A DNA stretch of 64,000 nucleotides, taken from Candidatus Poribacteria bacterium (GTDB taxonomy: Bacteria; Poribacteria; WGA-4E; WGA-3G). The translations under genes and the position numbers were made by a program. The notes below the pieces were generated by a model, which was not told the DNA's origin, searched no databases, and saw nothing but the letters and a program-made list of their open reading frames with translations. Location: positions 1 through 64,000 of the forward strand of contig JAJEDN010000114.1 of the NCBI GenBank assembly GCA_022821495.1. The letters run 5' to 3'. Positions 35,701-44,422 of this stretch are shown in pieces. Position 1 is the stretch's first letter; each line of letters opens with the position of its first letter.

Positions 35701-35729
35701 TTGTATTTTACGAGGGCATCTGCTATAGT
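35701..35729 (+). promoter_or_regulatory. Candidate promoter for aroC
   Basis: TTGTAT at 35701-35706, a 17-base spacer and TATAGT at 35724-35729 with an extended -10 TG two bases before it. About 75 bases upstream of the aroC start. Confidence 0.5.
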
Positions 35730-35804
35730 ATATCATAAGAAATCTAAAATATACAATTCTAAAAGTAAAAGGCGCGCTTCCAAAGTGCCTACCTAATTAT
35801 AAAA

Positions 35805-36908
35805 ATGAATACCTTCGGCCATCTTTTTCGGATTACTACCTGGGGCGAGTCACACGGCGGTGCTGTCGGCGTTGTCGTTGATGGATGTCCACCGCAGATT
35901 GATGTAGATATATCCGCAATACAATTTGAACTCGATCGACGCAGACCGGGGCAAAGCCATCTCACAACACCGCGTCAGGAGAGCGATGTCGTCGAAATAC
36001 TCTCTGGTGTCTTTGAGGGAAAAACGCTCGGAACGCCTATCTCGATGCTGGTATGGAATAAAGACGCGCGCCCCGCAGCTTACGATCACCTGAAAGATCT
36101 CTATCGTCCCTCACATGCCGATTTCACGTATCAACAGAAGTATGGCATCCGAAATTGGCAGGGCGGCGGTAGGGCGAGTGCCCGTGAAACTATCGGGCGG
36201 GTCGCTGCAGGCGCGATTGCGAAACAGATTTTGCGAGAGCACGCTGAAACTGAGGTCCTTGCTTACGTCAAACAGGTGCATACACTCACAGCCACAGTGG
36301 ATATGGATAGGGTAACACTCGAACAGATAGAAGAGAGTCCGGTGCGCTGCCCTGACCCGATTGCGAGTCCAAAAATGGTGGAACGCATTGATCAGGCACG
36401 GCGCGATCAAGATTCGCTCGGCGGTATCATTGCGTCGGTTACGCGTAATGTCCCTGTCGGACTCGGCGAACCCGTATTTGACAAACTTAAGGCAGATTTG
36501 GCAAAGGCGATGATGTCCCTCCCCGCAACAATGGGTTTTCAAATCGGATCGGGGTTTGACGGCATCACAATGACGGGTTCCGAACATAACGATCCGTTTT
36601 ACATGGAAAAACACAACGAAAGTGAACGCATTCGGACCCGTACGAACAATTCGGGTGGCACACAGGGCGGCATCTCCAACGGCGAAAACATTGTGTTCCA
36701 AGTCGCCTTCAAACCGACAGCAACGATTGGTAAGCCTCAACAGACGGTCGATATGGAGGGGAACGAGGTGACATTAGAGGCGAGTGGACGACACGATCCG
36801 TGTGTATTGGTGCGCGCGCCTGCGATTGTGGAGGCAATGGCAGCACTTGTCCTCACAGATCATCTGCTTCGTCAACGCTCGAAATCTTATAGTCAGTCCG
36901 AAAAATAA
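35805..36908 (+). CDS. aroC: Chorismate synthase
   Basis: Last step of the shikimate pathway, turning EPSP into chorismate with reduced FMN. The protein is 367 aa. The family starts are clear: FGHLFRITTWGESHGG (His in GESHG near residue 18), DRRRPGQSHLTTPR near residue 46, the FMN-binding RASARETIGRVAAGAIAK near residue 125, and the SGGTQGGISNGE segment near residue 284. The start is ATG 35805 with a weak ribosome site. It lies alone between the M50-like gene and mgtE; a candidate promoter is 75 bases upstream. Nothing unusual is seen in the active-site residues. Confidence 0.97.
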   Translation: MNTFGHLFRITTWGESHGGAVGVVVDGCPPQIDVDISAIQFELDRRRPGQSHLTTPRQESDVVEILSGVFEGKTLGTPISMLVWNKDARPAAYDHLKDLYRPSHADFTYQQKYGIRNWQGGGRASARETIGRVAAGAIAKQILREHAETEVLAYVKQVHTLTATVDMDRVTLEQIEESPVRCPDPIASPKMVERIDQARRDQDSLGGIIASVTRNVPVGLGEPVFDKLKADLAKAMMSLPATMGFQIGSGFDGITMTGSEHNDPFYMEKHNESERIRTRTNNSGGTQGGISNGENIVFQVAFKPTATIGKPQQTVDMEGNEVTLEASGRHDPCVLVRAPAIVEAMAALVLTDHLLRQRSKSYSQSEK

Positions 36909-36924
36909 ATACACACTTTCAACC

Positions 36925-36953
36925 CCCGGTAGGTTCGGTTTCCTAACCGAACC
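36925..36953 (-). repeat. Dispersed hairpin repeat, copy 2
   Basis: Exact reverse complement of 13520-13548. Here it sits between aroC and mgtE, and AT-rich flanks (AATAAATACACACTTTCAAC and GTTGAGTGTATAAATAATT) extend the palindrome to about 70 bases. Confidence 0.85.
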
Positions 36954-36990
36954 GATGTTGAGTGTATAAATAATTACGGAATCTACTATA

Positions 36991-38370
36991 ATGCAGAGCC
37001 AAACAATCATAACGACACACGATGTTGATGAACTGTTTATTTCTACGATTGTTCGACTGATCCAACGGCGTGCTTTCCCGAATCTTCGGAAAATCATCGC
37101 CAAAACACATTCAGCCGACATCGCTCGTTGGTTTCCGCGCCTCCGTACTGAAGCGAAAAGCAGTCTCTTCAAGATTCTGGTTGAAGAAAAACGGATGGGT
37201 GAAGTACTGCGGGATTTGAACAGTGCTGACATCAGCGAATTTGTTGAAGAAACTGAGTCGGCTGTTGTTGCGGATATCCTGCATACGATGCCGGCAGATG
37301 ATGTGACGCGAATTCTCTCTGACTTCCCTGAAGAGAAAAAGGCAGAACTGCTTAATCTCATTGAAGGCGCGACTTCTACGGATGTTGAGCGTCTACTCGA
37401 ATATGAGGAGAAAACCGCGGGGTCAATTATGACACCGAACTTCTTCGCGTTGCCCGAAGAGACAACAGCGGCTGAAGCCACGGAACGTATTCGCGGACTT
37501 GCCGATGTTGAGATGGTTTTTTACGTCTATGTCGTTGATGAAGAAAATAAACTGAAGGGTGTCCTATCGTTACGTCAATTGGTAGCAACAAAACCTGATA
37601 CGCCTCTCAAAGATTTGATGACTGCGCATCTCTATACCGTTCACACGGATATGCCACAAGAGGCGGTAGCACGTGCAGTGGCACGCTACAATTTGCTTGC
37701 TATTCCAGTCATCAACAGCATCGGGCAACTCGTTGGTATTGTTACGATTGACGACGTTGTGGATGTTATCCGAGAAGAAAATACGGAAGATATGCTGAAG
37801 ATGGCCGGCACGGGGGCAGTGGATATCACTTCCCGTTCTATCTTCCGTAATACACGGGCGCGATTGCCATGGCTGTTGGCAAGTTTCGTGGGTGGGTTGA
37901 TCGCTGTCTATGTCATCGGTATCTTTGAATCACAATTACAAACGATCGCTGCTTTAGCTGCGTTTATCCCGATCATCATGGGGATGGGCGGTAATATCGG
38001 CACCCAATCTTCTACAATCATCGTTCGCAGTATCGCTATTGGAGAAGTCGATATTAAGGATACTTGGCGGGTGTTGTGGCGCGAATTCAGCACCGGGGCT
38101 TTGCTTGGAACGGCTTACGGCGTTCTACTTGGCGGTTTCGCAAGTCTTTTCCCGCAGTTTCGGGAGCATGCTTGGAAATTACCGCTTGTCGTTGGCCTCG
38201 CTATTTTTGTGAACATGATCATTGCGGCAACTGTCGGCACAGTGATTCCGATGTTCTTCAAACGCGTTCGCATCGATCCAGCGATCGCAACCGGACCGTT
38301 CGTTACAACTGCGATTGACGTCGCTGGTATTTTTATCTACTTTTTATTTGCGAAGATTTTCCTTTTTTAG
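36991..38370 (+). CDS. mgtE: Magnesium transporter MgtE
   Basis: Magnesium channel of the inner membrane, 459 aa. Order: MgtE N-terminal superhelical domain about 30-135 (VADILHTMPADDVTRILSDF), two CBS domains about 140-260 (GSIMTPNFFALPEE, and LLAIPVINSIGQLVGIVTIDD), then five transmembrane segments about 285-459. The pore-lining family motif is visible as IIMGMGGNIGTQSST near residue 330. The CBS and N domains sense cytosolic magnesium and close the pore. No mgtE riboswitch is evident in the short upstream gap, which holds the dispersed palindrome instead. Confidence 0.95.
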   Translation: MQSQTIITTHDVDELFISTIVRLIQRRAFPNLRKIIAKTHSADIARWFPRLRTEAKSSLFKILVEEKRMGEVLRDLNSADISEFVEETESAVVADILHTMPADDVTRILSDFPEEKKAELLNLIEGATSTDVERLLEYEEKTAGSIMTPNFFALPEETTAAEATERIRGLADVEMVFYVYVVDEENKLKGVLSLRQLVATKPDTPLKDLMTAHLYTVHTDMPQEAVARAVARYNLLAIPVINSIGQLVGIVTIDDVVDVIREENTEDMLKMAGTGAVDITSRSIFRNTRARLPWLLASFVGGLIAVYVIGIFESQLQTIAALAAFIPIIMGMGGNIGTQSSTIIVRSIAIGEVDIKDTWRVLWREFSTGALLGTAYGVLLGGFASLFPQFREHAWKLPLVVGLAIFVNMIIAATVGTVIPMFFKRVRIDPAIATGPFVTTAIDVAGIFIYFLFAKIFLF

Positions 38371-38377
38371 TGGATTT

Positions 38378-38389
38378 AGGACTTACGCA
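38378..38389 (+). repeat. Lone terminal repeat of the 17482 element
   Basis: AGGACTTACGCA directly after mgtE, identical to the end of the 132-bp element at 17482. What follows (AAAGTCCCCTAATAAAAGGG) is a shortened, decayed interior; no second end is visible. Confidence 0.6.
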
Positions 38390-38438
38390 GTTTGCCTTAA
38401 AGTCCCCTAATAAAAGGGTTTAATGGAAAAATAGGGCA

Positions 38439-38909
38439 ATGACTATAGAACCAAAAATCAGAGATATCTCAACTGACGAAACGTTGGAGGTTTGCGCGCG
38501 GCAGATCATCGTGAACTACTTTCACCAAATGATGTCCTACAAGGAAGGTGCGAAGGATGGGAGTGATATTGAATTTGTTCACGAGATGCGCGTTACCTCG
38601 CGTCGCTTACGCGCCGCAATGGATAATTTCGCCGACTGTTTTCCAGAAAAGTCTTTCAAAAAACAGTATAAAAAGATAAAATTGATAACCCAAACGATGG
38701 GAACCGTCCGGGATTTAGATGTCCTTATTGCTCGATTTGAAAACGAATTAAGCACGCTACCTAAAATAGAACAATCGGATATCCGTAAGTTAGTAGAACA
38801 TCTAAAACAGGAACACGAAGCCGCTCGAAAACCGATGCTAAAACTCTTCGCAGAACTTGAAGAAACCGGTTTTGAAAAAAAGTTCTTGGCATTCTTTCAG
38901 GTGCCTTGA
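38439..38909 (+). CDS. CHAD-domain protein 1
   Basis: A 156-aa all-helical protein with a CHAD half-domain: FVHEMRVTSRRLRAAMDNF near residue 35 carries the conserved His and the Arg-rich helix, followed by LITQTMGTVRDLDVLI. CHAD proteins bind inorganic polyphosphate through these basic residues. At 156 aa it covers about half of a full two-repeat CHAD domain. A second CHAD protein follows in the same frame after an 85-bp tandem repeat. It could work with that protein, or the two may once have been one gene. Confidence 0.78.
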   Translation: MTIEPKIRDISTDETLEVCARQIIVNYFHQMMSYKEGAKDGSDIEFVHEMRVTSRRLRAAMDNFADCFPEKSFKKQYKKIKLITQTMGTVRDLDVLIARFENELSTLPKIEQSDIRKLVEHLKQEHEAARKPMLKLFAELEETGFEKKFLAFFQVP

Positions 38910-38932
38910 TTGAATCAGTGGCGAATGCGTGT

Positions 38933-39120
38933 AAGGTATGTTAAAAAACTTACGTCAGAGGCTTCCAACGAGATTTATCTAATGGATACACCTACCGCGG
39001 AACCATAAGTACTCCGCAAGGTAAAGTAAAAAACTTACATCAGAGTCCTCTGGCGAGATTTATCTAATGGATACACCTACCGCGGAACCACAAGCACTCC
39101 GCAAGGTATTTTAAAAAATT
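38933..39120. repeat. 85-bp tandem repeat between the CHAD genes
   Basis: Two full units (38933-39017 and 39018-39102) and the first 18 bases of a third. Units share AGATTTATCTAATGGATACA, then CCTACCGCGGAACCA, and differ at a few positions. All three frames are stopped. No coding role is seen. Confidence 0.9.
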
Positions 39121-39125
39121 AAAAG

Positions 39126-39635
39126 ATGGCGAAAACGCATAAAATTATTGGCGTGATGCCGCAGGGCAGTTATCGCGAAAATGCTCGCATTATTCTCCCA
39201 CAGAAAGTTGAAGAAGTTTACACATGGGAACCGTTCCTTTGGGACGTAGCGAGACGCGAAGAACTCCACAATATGCGAATTTCGATTAAACGCCTCCGGT
39301 ATACGATGGAACTCTTTCGTTTAGCTTACGGGGCTCCGAAAATGCATTCCAAAGAAACTGCAGTGGCAGACAACGAACGTTTTACTGAATACCTCAAAGT
39401 GATTGTTGACCTACAAGAGATACTCGGCGATATCCACGATAGCGATGTTGTATTAGAAGTATTAACTGATTATGAGACACAATCAGAACAGCGGACGACA
39501 ACATCAGGTATCGCTAAACTCATTACGCAAACGAGAGAGATCCGAAACACGGATTACAAAACATTTCTGGAAAAATGGGAACAACTATCAGCAGCAAATT
39601 TCAAACAGCAATTGCTATCATTTCTCGGATCATAA
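39126..39635 (+). CDS. CHAD-domain protein 2
   Basis: A 169-aa protein with CHAD features: ENARIILPQKVEEVY near residue 20, LHNMRISIKRLRYTMELF near residue 55, and LQEILGDIHDSDVVLEVL near residue 100. Its beginning (MAKTHKIIGVMPQGSYRENA) resembles the start of stand-alone CHAD proteins in other bacteria, which favours a real gene rather than the tail of a split one. There is no clear ribosome site before ATG 39126. A ROK kinase gene follows 56 bases later. Confidence 0.75.
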   Translation: MAKTHKIIGVMPQGSYRENARIILPQKVEEVYTWEPFLWDVARREELHNMRISIKRLRYTMELFRLAYGAPKMHSKETAVADNERFTEYLKVIVDLQEILGDIHDSDVVLEVLTDYETQSEQRTTTSGIAKLITQTREIRNTDYKTFLEKWEQLSAANFKQQLLSFLGS

Positions 39636-39691
39636 CGAATTCAATTATAGCAAAAAACACGTGAAACACGTGCATAGGGGGGACAATTGCA

Positions 39692-40666
39692 ATGCGCACT
39701 AACGTTGTCGGTGTCGATATGGGGGGTACCAAGATTCTCTCTGCTGTCATAGACGCTAAAGGTAATATCTTAGGCACAGCCAAAGTTCCAACGAAAGCGG
39801 ACGAAGCCCCTTCCGTCGTGATCGATCGGATCGCCGACGCTATTCAAAAGGCTATCGGTAAATCAGGTGTTAATGAAGCATCAATTGAAGCGATCGGGAT
39901 CGGCGCACCAGGCCCGCTCGATCCAGCAACAGGGGTTGTCATTTTCGCACCGAATCTGGGTTGGAGAGATATTCGATTGAAGGATGAACTCGAAACACGT
40001 GTCGGCATTCCGACTTTCGTTGACAACGATGTGAACGTTGGGACGCTCGGCGAACACGTGTTCGGTGCTGGACAAGGTGTTCAGAACGTCGTTGGGATTT
40101 TTGTTGGCACGGGTATCGGTGGCGGCATTATCCTGCAAGGTGAGTTGTTCCACGGCGCGAGTAAAACGGCTGGCGAAATTGGGCACATTATTGTCAAAGC
40201 AGGCGGCCCCAAATGCGGATGTGGCACCCGTGGCTGTTTAGAGGCACTCGCAAGCCGAACTGCTATGGCAAAACAATTCCAAAAAGCCATCAAAAAAAAG
40301 AAGCAGAAGAGTATCGTCACTGAACTTACTAACGGCGATCTTCGGACCATTCGGAGTGGCGTTTTGGCGAAAGCGATCCGCGCAAACGATAAATTAACGC
40401 TAAAAATTTTCAAAAAAGTGACGAAATACCTCGGTGTCGGTATCGGTTCGATCGTGAATTTCTTGAACCCGGAAATGATTATCTTAGGGGGTGGCGTCGT
40501 TGAAGCACTTGACGACACGTTCTTGGACAATATTCGCGCCGCCGCAAAAAAATACGCATTGCCGAACACACTGGATGGGGTACAGATTGTCCGCGCAGAA
40601 CTCGGAGATAATTCCGGTATTTTGGGCGCAGCAGCTCTGGCACGACAACGATCTGAAGCAAGATAG
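39692..40666 (+). CDS. ROK-family sugar kinase (glucokinase-like)
   Basis: Phosphorylates a hexose, probably glucose, with ATP. The protein is 324 aa. The phosphate motif GVDMGGTK is at about residues 6-13, the GAPGPLDPATG loop follows near residue 70, and the substrate motif VDNDVNVGTLGEHVFGAGQG near residue 108. The ROK zinc motif KCGCGTRGCLEALAS lies near residue 172. No DNA-binding helix-turn-helix precedes the domain, so this is a kinase rather than an NagC-type repressor. The start ATG 39692 has GGGGGG upstream. The 559-aa unknown gene follows 51 bases on. Confidence 0.9.
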   Translation: MRTNVVGVDMGGTKILSAVIDAKGNILGTAKVPTKADEAPSVVIDRIADAIQKAIGKSGVNEASIEAIGIGAPGPLDPATGVVIFAPNLGWRDIRLKDELETRVGIPTFVDNDVNVGTLGEHVFGAGQGVQNVVGIFVGTGIGGGIILQGELFHGASKTAGEIGHIIVKAGGPKCGCGTRGCLEALASRTAMAKQFQKAIKKKKQKSIVTELTNGDLRTIRSGVLAKAIRANDKLTLKIFKKVTKYLGVGIGSIVNFLNPEMIILGGGVVEALDDTFLDNIRAAAKKYALPNTLDGVQIVRAELGDNSGILGAAALARQRSEAR

Positions 40667-40717
40667 AGTAACTAAGACGCAACGGTATCGTTTTATAAGT
40701 TCACGGAGGGTACATCT

Positions 40718-42397
40718 ATGTTAGTAGATGATAACAGAGAAGAACATCGGATGATGATTTTCGGTAACGATAGCAGTCTTGTTCAAGACCGGTTAATCGT
40801 AGAAGGCGACGCGAAGCCGGACGGGATTCTGGCACAGAAAGTCCATGTAGATTCCTATACCGTCACGTTGTATGTGTTGCTGAAAGATTACGGTCTCACG
40901 CCGGTCTTCCGTATCAAGCCGCGCATCCGTTTCCATCGTTCTAACTACGATAACCTCTCTTCAAGCGCACCCATCCGGTATAGTCTTGACGACATCATCC
41001 ATTTCGCTGAACTGAAACGTGGTGTTGACTTGACGGAAAAGATTGACGATGTCAAACTTGCGGAGATCCTCGGTGACGCACCTGCTCTGAAAGATGTAGC
41101 AGATGACGTAGCGTTGCAATTAGTCTCACAGCGCGATGTGTCCCTCCGGAACCCACCTTTTAAAACCAAAACCAAGATCTTTGGAAAAAGCGAAGATGAA
41201 GGTATAGAAGAAGGGGGTATCCCGATTGGAACGTTCCTTGATGCCCTTAACCAACCGCAACGCACGGAGCAAATTTTCAAGCGGTTCGCACGCGGAAGTG
41301 AGTTCGCACGCGATTTACGAGAGGCTTTGTCGCCTTATGAAGACTTTGAATTCCAATTCGGACTCTATTCTCGATATGAACGACGAGACTGCATCTTAGC
41401 GAACGGTGATGCTGAAGCCAGCGGCAATTACCGCGCAACCTTTGATCCGTGGACGGCTCTCGGTTATATTCGTACTGCTGGTGACATGCAGCAGTTCCAA
41501 ATTTTAATGCATGAACGCGGGACGCGATGGGAACATAAGATTATGTTAGAGCAGCTGGACGCGCCGACACTTGAACGCCTCGCGACAGAAATTCCAACGC
41601 TTCGCCGCGAGTATCTGATTGGACGGATCTTGTCGAAAAGCCAGACTGCCTTGACGCGCTTGGCTGAACTTCAACAATCACAACTCAACCTCACGACCGA
41701 TTTACAAACCGGATATACCCTTCAATTAGAGATACCGGTCCCTCAAAAGCGATTTTCTGTCATAGAACACCGTCGAAAGTTACGGGAAATGTTTAACGGC
41801 AGCGGTACCTATCGTCTACATCCACTGAACGGTGAATTTGTTGAGAGACATCATAACATGGCGAAAGGCATCCGAGAGGGTACCATCTGGACTTTAGATT
41901 CCGTCGAGCTGCTCACCGGGCAACCAGCATTAGAGACACAAGATGAGGGCTTCCTTATCATCAAAAAACCGCATCAGAACAGATTCGTGGTGCGTTCCGC
42001 TGAAGAACTCCGTGAACGGCTGCCGAAGAACGGGTTCGAGAAGTGCTGGAATGAAACTGTTGACATCGGTGGCTACACTATACTCAGCCAAATGAGCGGT
42101 AGAGTCTATACCGTGAGTTATGGACGTAGGAATACCGGTAGTATCCACGAAGGCAACATCACGCAAGCAGATGTCGCACACTATCTCTCAATCGAATACT
42201 TGGGGATAGACGCAGCGCGTGCCAGTGTTTCGCATTCTGAAATACCAGCACAGGCACAGCGAAGTTTCTTGGACAGACTTTTTAATAAGCGACCGCTACC
42301 ACCGCTCTTCAACCATTTGGTTCAAACCGAGGCACAGATCATCTCAGAAATGAAGATACTCGCGCAACATTGCAAAGAGAAACTGGAGATTCCATAG
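40718..42397 (+). CDS. Unknown 559-aa protein
   Basis: I do not recognise a family. It is hydrophilic, without signal peptide or transmembrane segments, starting MLVDDNREEH and rich in charged helices. The middle contains FDPWTALGYIRTAGDMQQFQ and EHKIMLEQLDAPTLERLAT, and the end EAQIISEMKILAQHCKE looks helical. A good GGAGGG ribosome site precedes the ATG. It is on the same strand as the ROK kinase and the PARIS-like pair, 46 bases upstream of the latter, but nothing in it ties it to either. Confidence 0.7.
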   Translation: MLVDDNREEHRMMIFGNDSSLVQDRLIVEGDAKPDGILAQKVHVDSYTVTLYVLLKDYGLTPVFRIKPRIRFHRSNYDNLSSSAPIRYSLDDIIHFAELKRGVDLTEKIDDVKLAEILGDAPALKDVADDVALQLVSQRDVSLRNPPFKTKTKIFGKSEDEGIEEGGIPIGTFLDALNQPQRTEQIFKRFARGSEFARDLREALSPYEDFEFQFGLYSRYERRDCILANGDAEASGNYRATFDPWTALGYIRTAGDMQQFQILMHERGTRWEHKIMLEQLDAPTLERLATEIPTLRREYLIGRILSKSQTALTRLAELQQSQLNLTTDLQTGYTLQLEIPVPQKRFSVIEHRRKLREMFNGSGTYRLHPLNGEFVERHHNMAKGIREGTIWTLDSVELLTGQPALETQDEGFLIIKKPHQNRFVVRSAEELRERLPKNGFEKCWNETVDIGGYTILSQMSGRVYTVSYGRRNTGSIHEGNITQADVAHYLSIEYLGIDAARASVSHSEIPAQAQRSFLDRLFNKRPLPPLFNHLVQTEAQIISEMKILAQHCKEKLEIP

Positions 42398-42443
42398 GTA
42401 TTCAGATTTTATGCTGATAACTATCTCTGTAAGGTGAAAACTC

Positions 42444-43613
42444 ATGATACGAAGTCTTGAAGTAAAAGGATTAAACAACCGAGATGATGGAAATTTCAAT
42501 TTTCATTTCCATGAAGACCTGAACATTTTTACTGGAGCAAACGGGGTAGGCAAGACGACGTTGCTGAAGTTGGTATGGTACCTTATCAGTGGCCATCTTA
42601 AGCAAATTCTATCTGAAATCCCGTTTACTTATCTTTCAATTAAAACTGAACCGTTTTCGATAGTTATGGATCGGCAGAACCCTGAACAACTTATACTGAC
42701 TTTTAACTTTTCGAGAGAAGAAGGTAGTTATCCAGTTACAGTAGATCCTGAAACCAATACAATTGAAGAAAAGAATGTTGATCGTGTAAATAAATTTGAG
42801 AAACGAATCAGCGAATCGTCCAAGGGAAGTCTTTTTTTTCCTACGTTCAGGAGAATTGAAGGTGGTTTTTCAATTGGCTCCAGAAGTTCGGCACATACTG
42901 AGGGCGCGGCTGGACTAAGTTTATTAACTTCAACAACAGAGAGACTTTTGACTGCGCTATCACAATTATCAGACGATATGTCTACCGAAAGACACAAGCT
43001 CATAGTCTCAGTTTCAACTATGGATATAGTAAAATTACTACCGAAAAAATTCGTTGATATTTATCAAGAAATCAGCAACCATCAATCTCAGGTATTAACA
43101 AATATCTCAAGAGAAATACAAAGGAATCCTGAAAGTGATTCCTCCGTTTTGGACGCTATTCAAAAGGTTGATAAGGAAACAGAACAAATGAAGAAGCCGA
43201 TTTCTGTGTTGTCTGAGTTGATTCAAAAGATTTTTCCATATAACGCAATCCTGATGACCGAAAAGTTAGTTCTTGGAGAAAAAAACGATGGTCCTGCCTT
43301 TGGAGAAAGAAGCGAAGACATTACAATGGAGGAGATAAATGATGCAATCTCCTCGGACAAACTTTCCTCCGGTGAAAAGCAGATGCTCAGTTATTTGTGT
43401 TATAATGCTTTTTACAAGGATACGGCTATTTTTATTGATGAACCTGAGTTAAGTTTACATGTGGATTGGCAAAGGGTCCTTTTACCGACTCTACTTGAAC
43501 AAGGGACGACTAATCAGTTTTTCATAGCGACCCATTCACCTTTCATCTATACTATGTACCCGGACAAGGAGTTTATGTTGGATGATACTCGGGGATATCA
43601 GGGAGAAGTTTAG
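42444..43613 (+). CDS. AriA-like AAA ATPase of a PARIS-type module
   Basis: A 389-aa ABC/SMC-like ATPase. Walker A GANGVGKTT near residue 32, ABC signature LSSGEKQMLSYL near residue 309, Walker B AIFIDEPELSLHVDW near residue 328, and the H-loop IATHSPFI near residue 356. Architecture and length fit the AAA_15 ATPase of PARIS (AriA), which senses phage anti-restriction proteins and holds the AriB nuclease. The next gene starts at the last base of the stop (TAGTG), so translation is coupled. Other two-gene ATPase systems (Gabija, Septu) have different partners. The partner decides the call. Confidence 0.8.
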   Translation: MIRSLEVKGLNNRDDGNFNFHFHEDLNIFTGANGVGKTTLLKLVWYLISGHLKQILSEIPFTYLSIKTEPFSIVMDRQNPEQLILTFNFSREEGSYPVTVDPETNTIEEKNVDRVNKFEKRISESSKGSLFFPTFRRIEGGFSIGSRSSAHTEGAAGLSLLTSTTERLLTALSQLSDDMSTERHKLIVSVSTMDIVKLLPKKFVDIYQEISNHQSQVLTNISREIQRNPESDSSVLDAIQKVDKETEQMKKPISVLSELIQKIFPYNAILMTEKLVLGEKNDGPAFGERSEDITMEEINDAISSDKLSSGEKQMLSYLCYNAFYKDTAIFIDEPELSLHVDWQRVLLPTLLEQGTTNQFFIATHSPFIYTMYPDKEFMLDDTRGYQGEV

Positions 43614-44383
43614 TGCCGACACCGAACCCAATGACAGTGGAGCATTTAGTCGGTGTTCTGCGCCGCGCTCGAAAACCTAATATTGTCGTCGAAGGAGACG
43701 ATGATGTAATTATCTATCGAGAATTAACCAGACGAATTGGAATACTTGAAGTAGTTTTACTATCTTCCGGTGGAAGAGAAAAATTACTTCAAGTTTATGA
43801 GCGCAGAAGTGAATTTCCGCAAGTACCTGTTGCTTTTATCGCAGATCAAGATATGTGGTTATTTTCAGGAATTGAGCCAGATTACGATGATGTCATTTGG
43901 ACTAACGGGTACAGCATTGAAAATGATCTGTATTCAGATGCTGAATTGGAACGTTTGTTAAATGAAAATGAAACAGCAGAACATCAACGAATTTTGGATG
44001 CTATCAGTACATGGTTCGCGTTCGCTGTTGAAGAGTATTTAGCGGGAAATGCTCCAAATCTTGATCTGCATTGTGACGAAATGGTTCCACCGGGTGAAAC
44101 TGAATTGGATGCTGACTTTTGCGCACGTCAAGGCTTTCGTACACCTGACGTAGAACGAGCGCAACAAATCAGAAACACATATCAACTTTTACTTAGAGGA
44201 AAACAACTTTTCCAGTTATTGGTTCGTTTTTTGAGCAAACCTACCCACGGTTTCGAGAAGGCGAGCCTTAACGACTATGCTCTGTACAACTTTGCACTTA
44301 GAATGCCAAAACAGTCCCCATTGCTGGATAGATTAATGGAAAAAGTAAAGGACAAAATTGCAGCACACAAACCTACTTCCTGA
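43613..44383 (+). CDS. AriB-like DUF4435 (TOPRIM-fold) protein
   Basis: A 256-aa protein with the DUF4435 pattern: IVVEGDDDVIIYREL near residue 24 (TOPRIM Glu), AFIADQDMW near residue 80 (TOPRIM Asp-x-Asp), and NGYSIENDLYSD near residue 105. DUF4435 is the nuclease family of AriB in PARIS, which once released by AriA stops phage growth by cutting tRNA. The start is GTG 43613, overlapping the ATPase stop; ATG 43631 is an alternative. At 256 aa it is a little shorter than described AriB proteins. Function is inferred from domain and gene order. Confidence 0.8.
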   Translation: MPTPNPMTVEHLVGVLRRARKPNIVVEGDDDVIIYRELTRRIGILEVVLLSSGGREKLLQVYERRSEFPQVPVAFIADQDMWLFSGIEPDYDDVIWTNGYSIENDLYSDAELERLLNENETAEHQRILDAISTWFAFAVEEYLAGNAPNLDLHCDEMVPPGETELDADFCARQGFRTPDVERAQQIRNTYQLLLRGKQLFQLLVRFLSKPTHGFEKASLNDYALYNFALRMPKQSPLLDRLMEKVKDKIAAHKPTS

Positions 44384-44422
44384 AAAGAAATAAAATCCTG
44401 ATAGAAGGAAATACCGAAAACA

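Noticed and set aside
36111..36740. 209-codon minus-strand open frame inside aroC
   Set aside because: aroC is unambiguous on the plus strand; the antisense frame has no family features.
42444..44383. Gabija (GajA-GajB) or Septu
   Set aside because: Gabija has an ATPase-TOPRIM fusion with a UvrD-like helicase and Septu has an HNH partner; here the partner is DUF4435 and there is no helicase or HNH motif.
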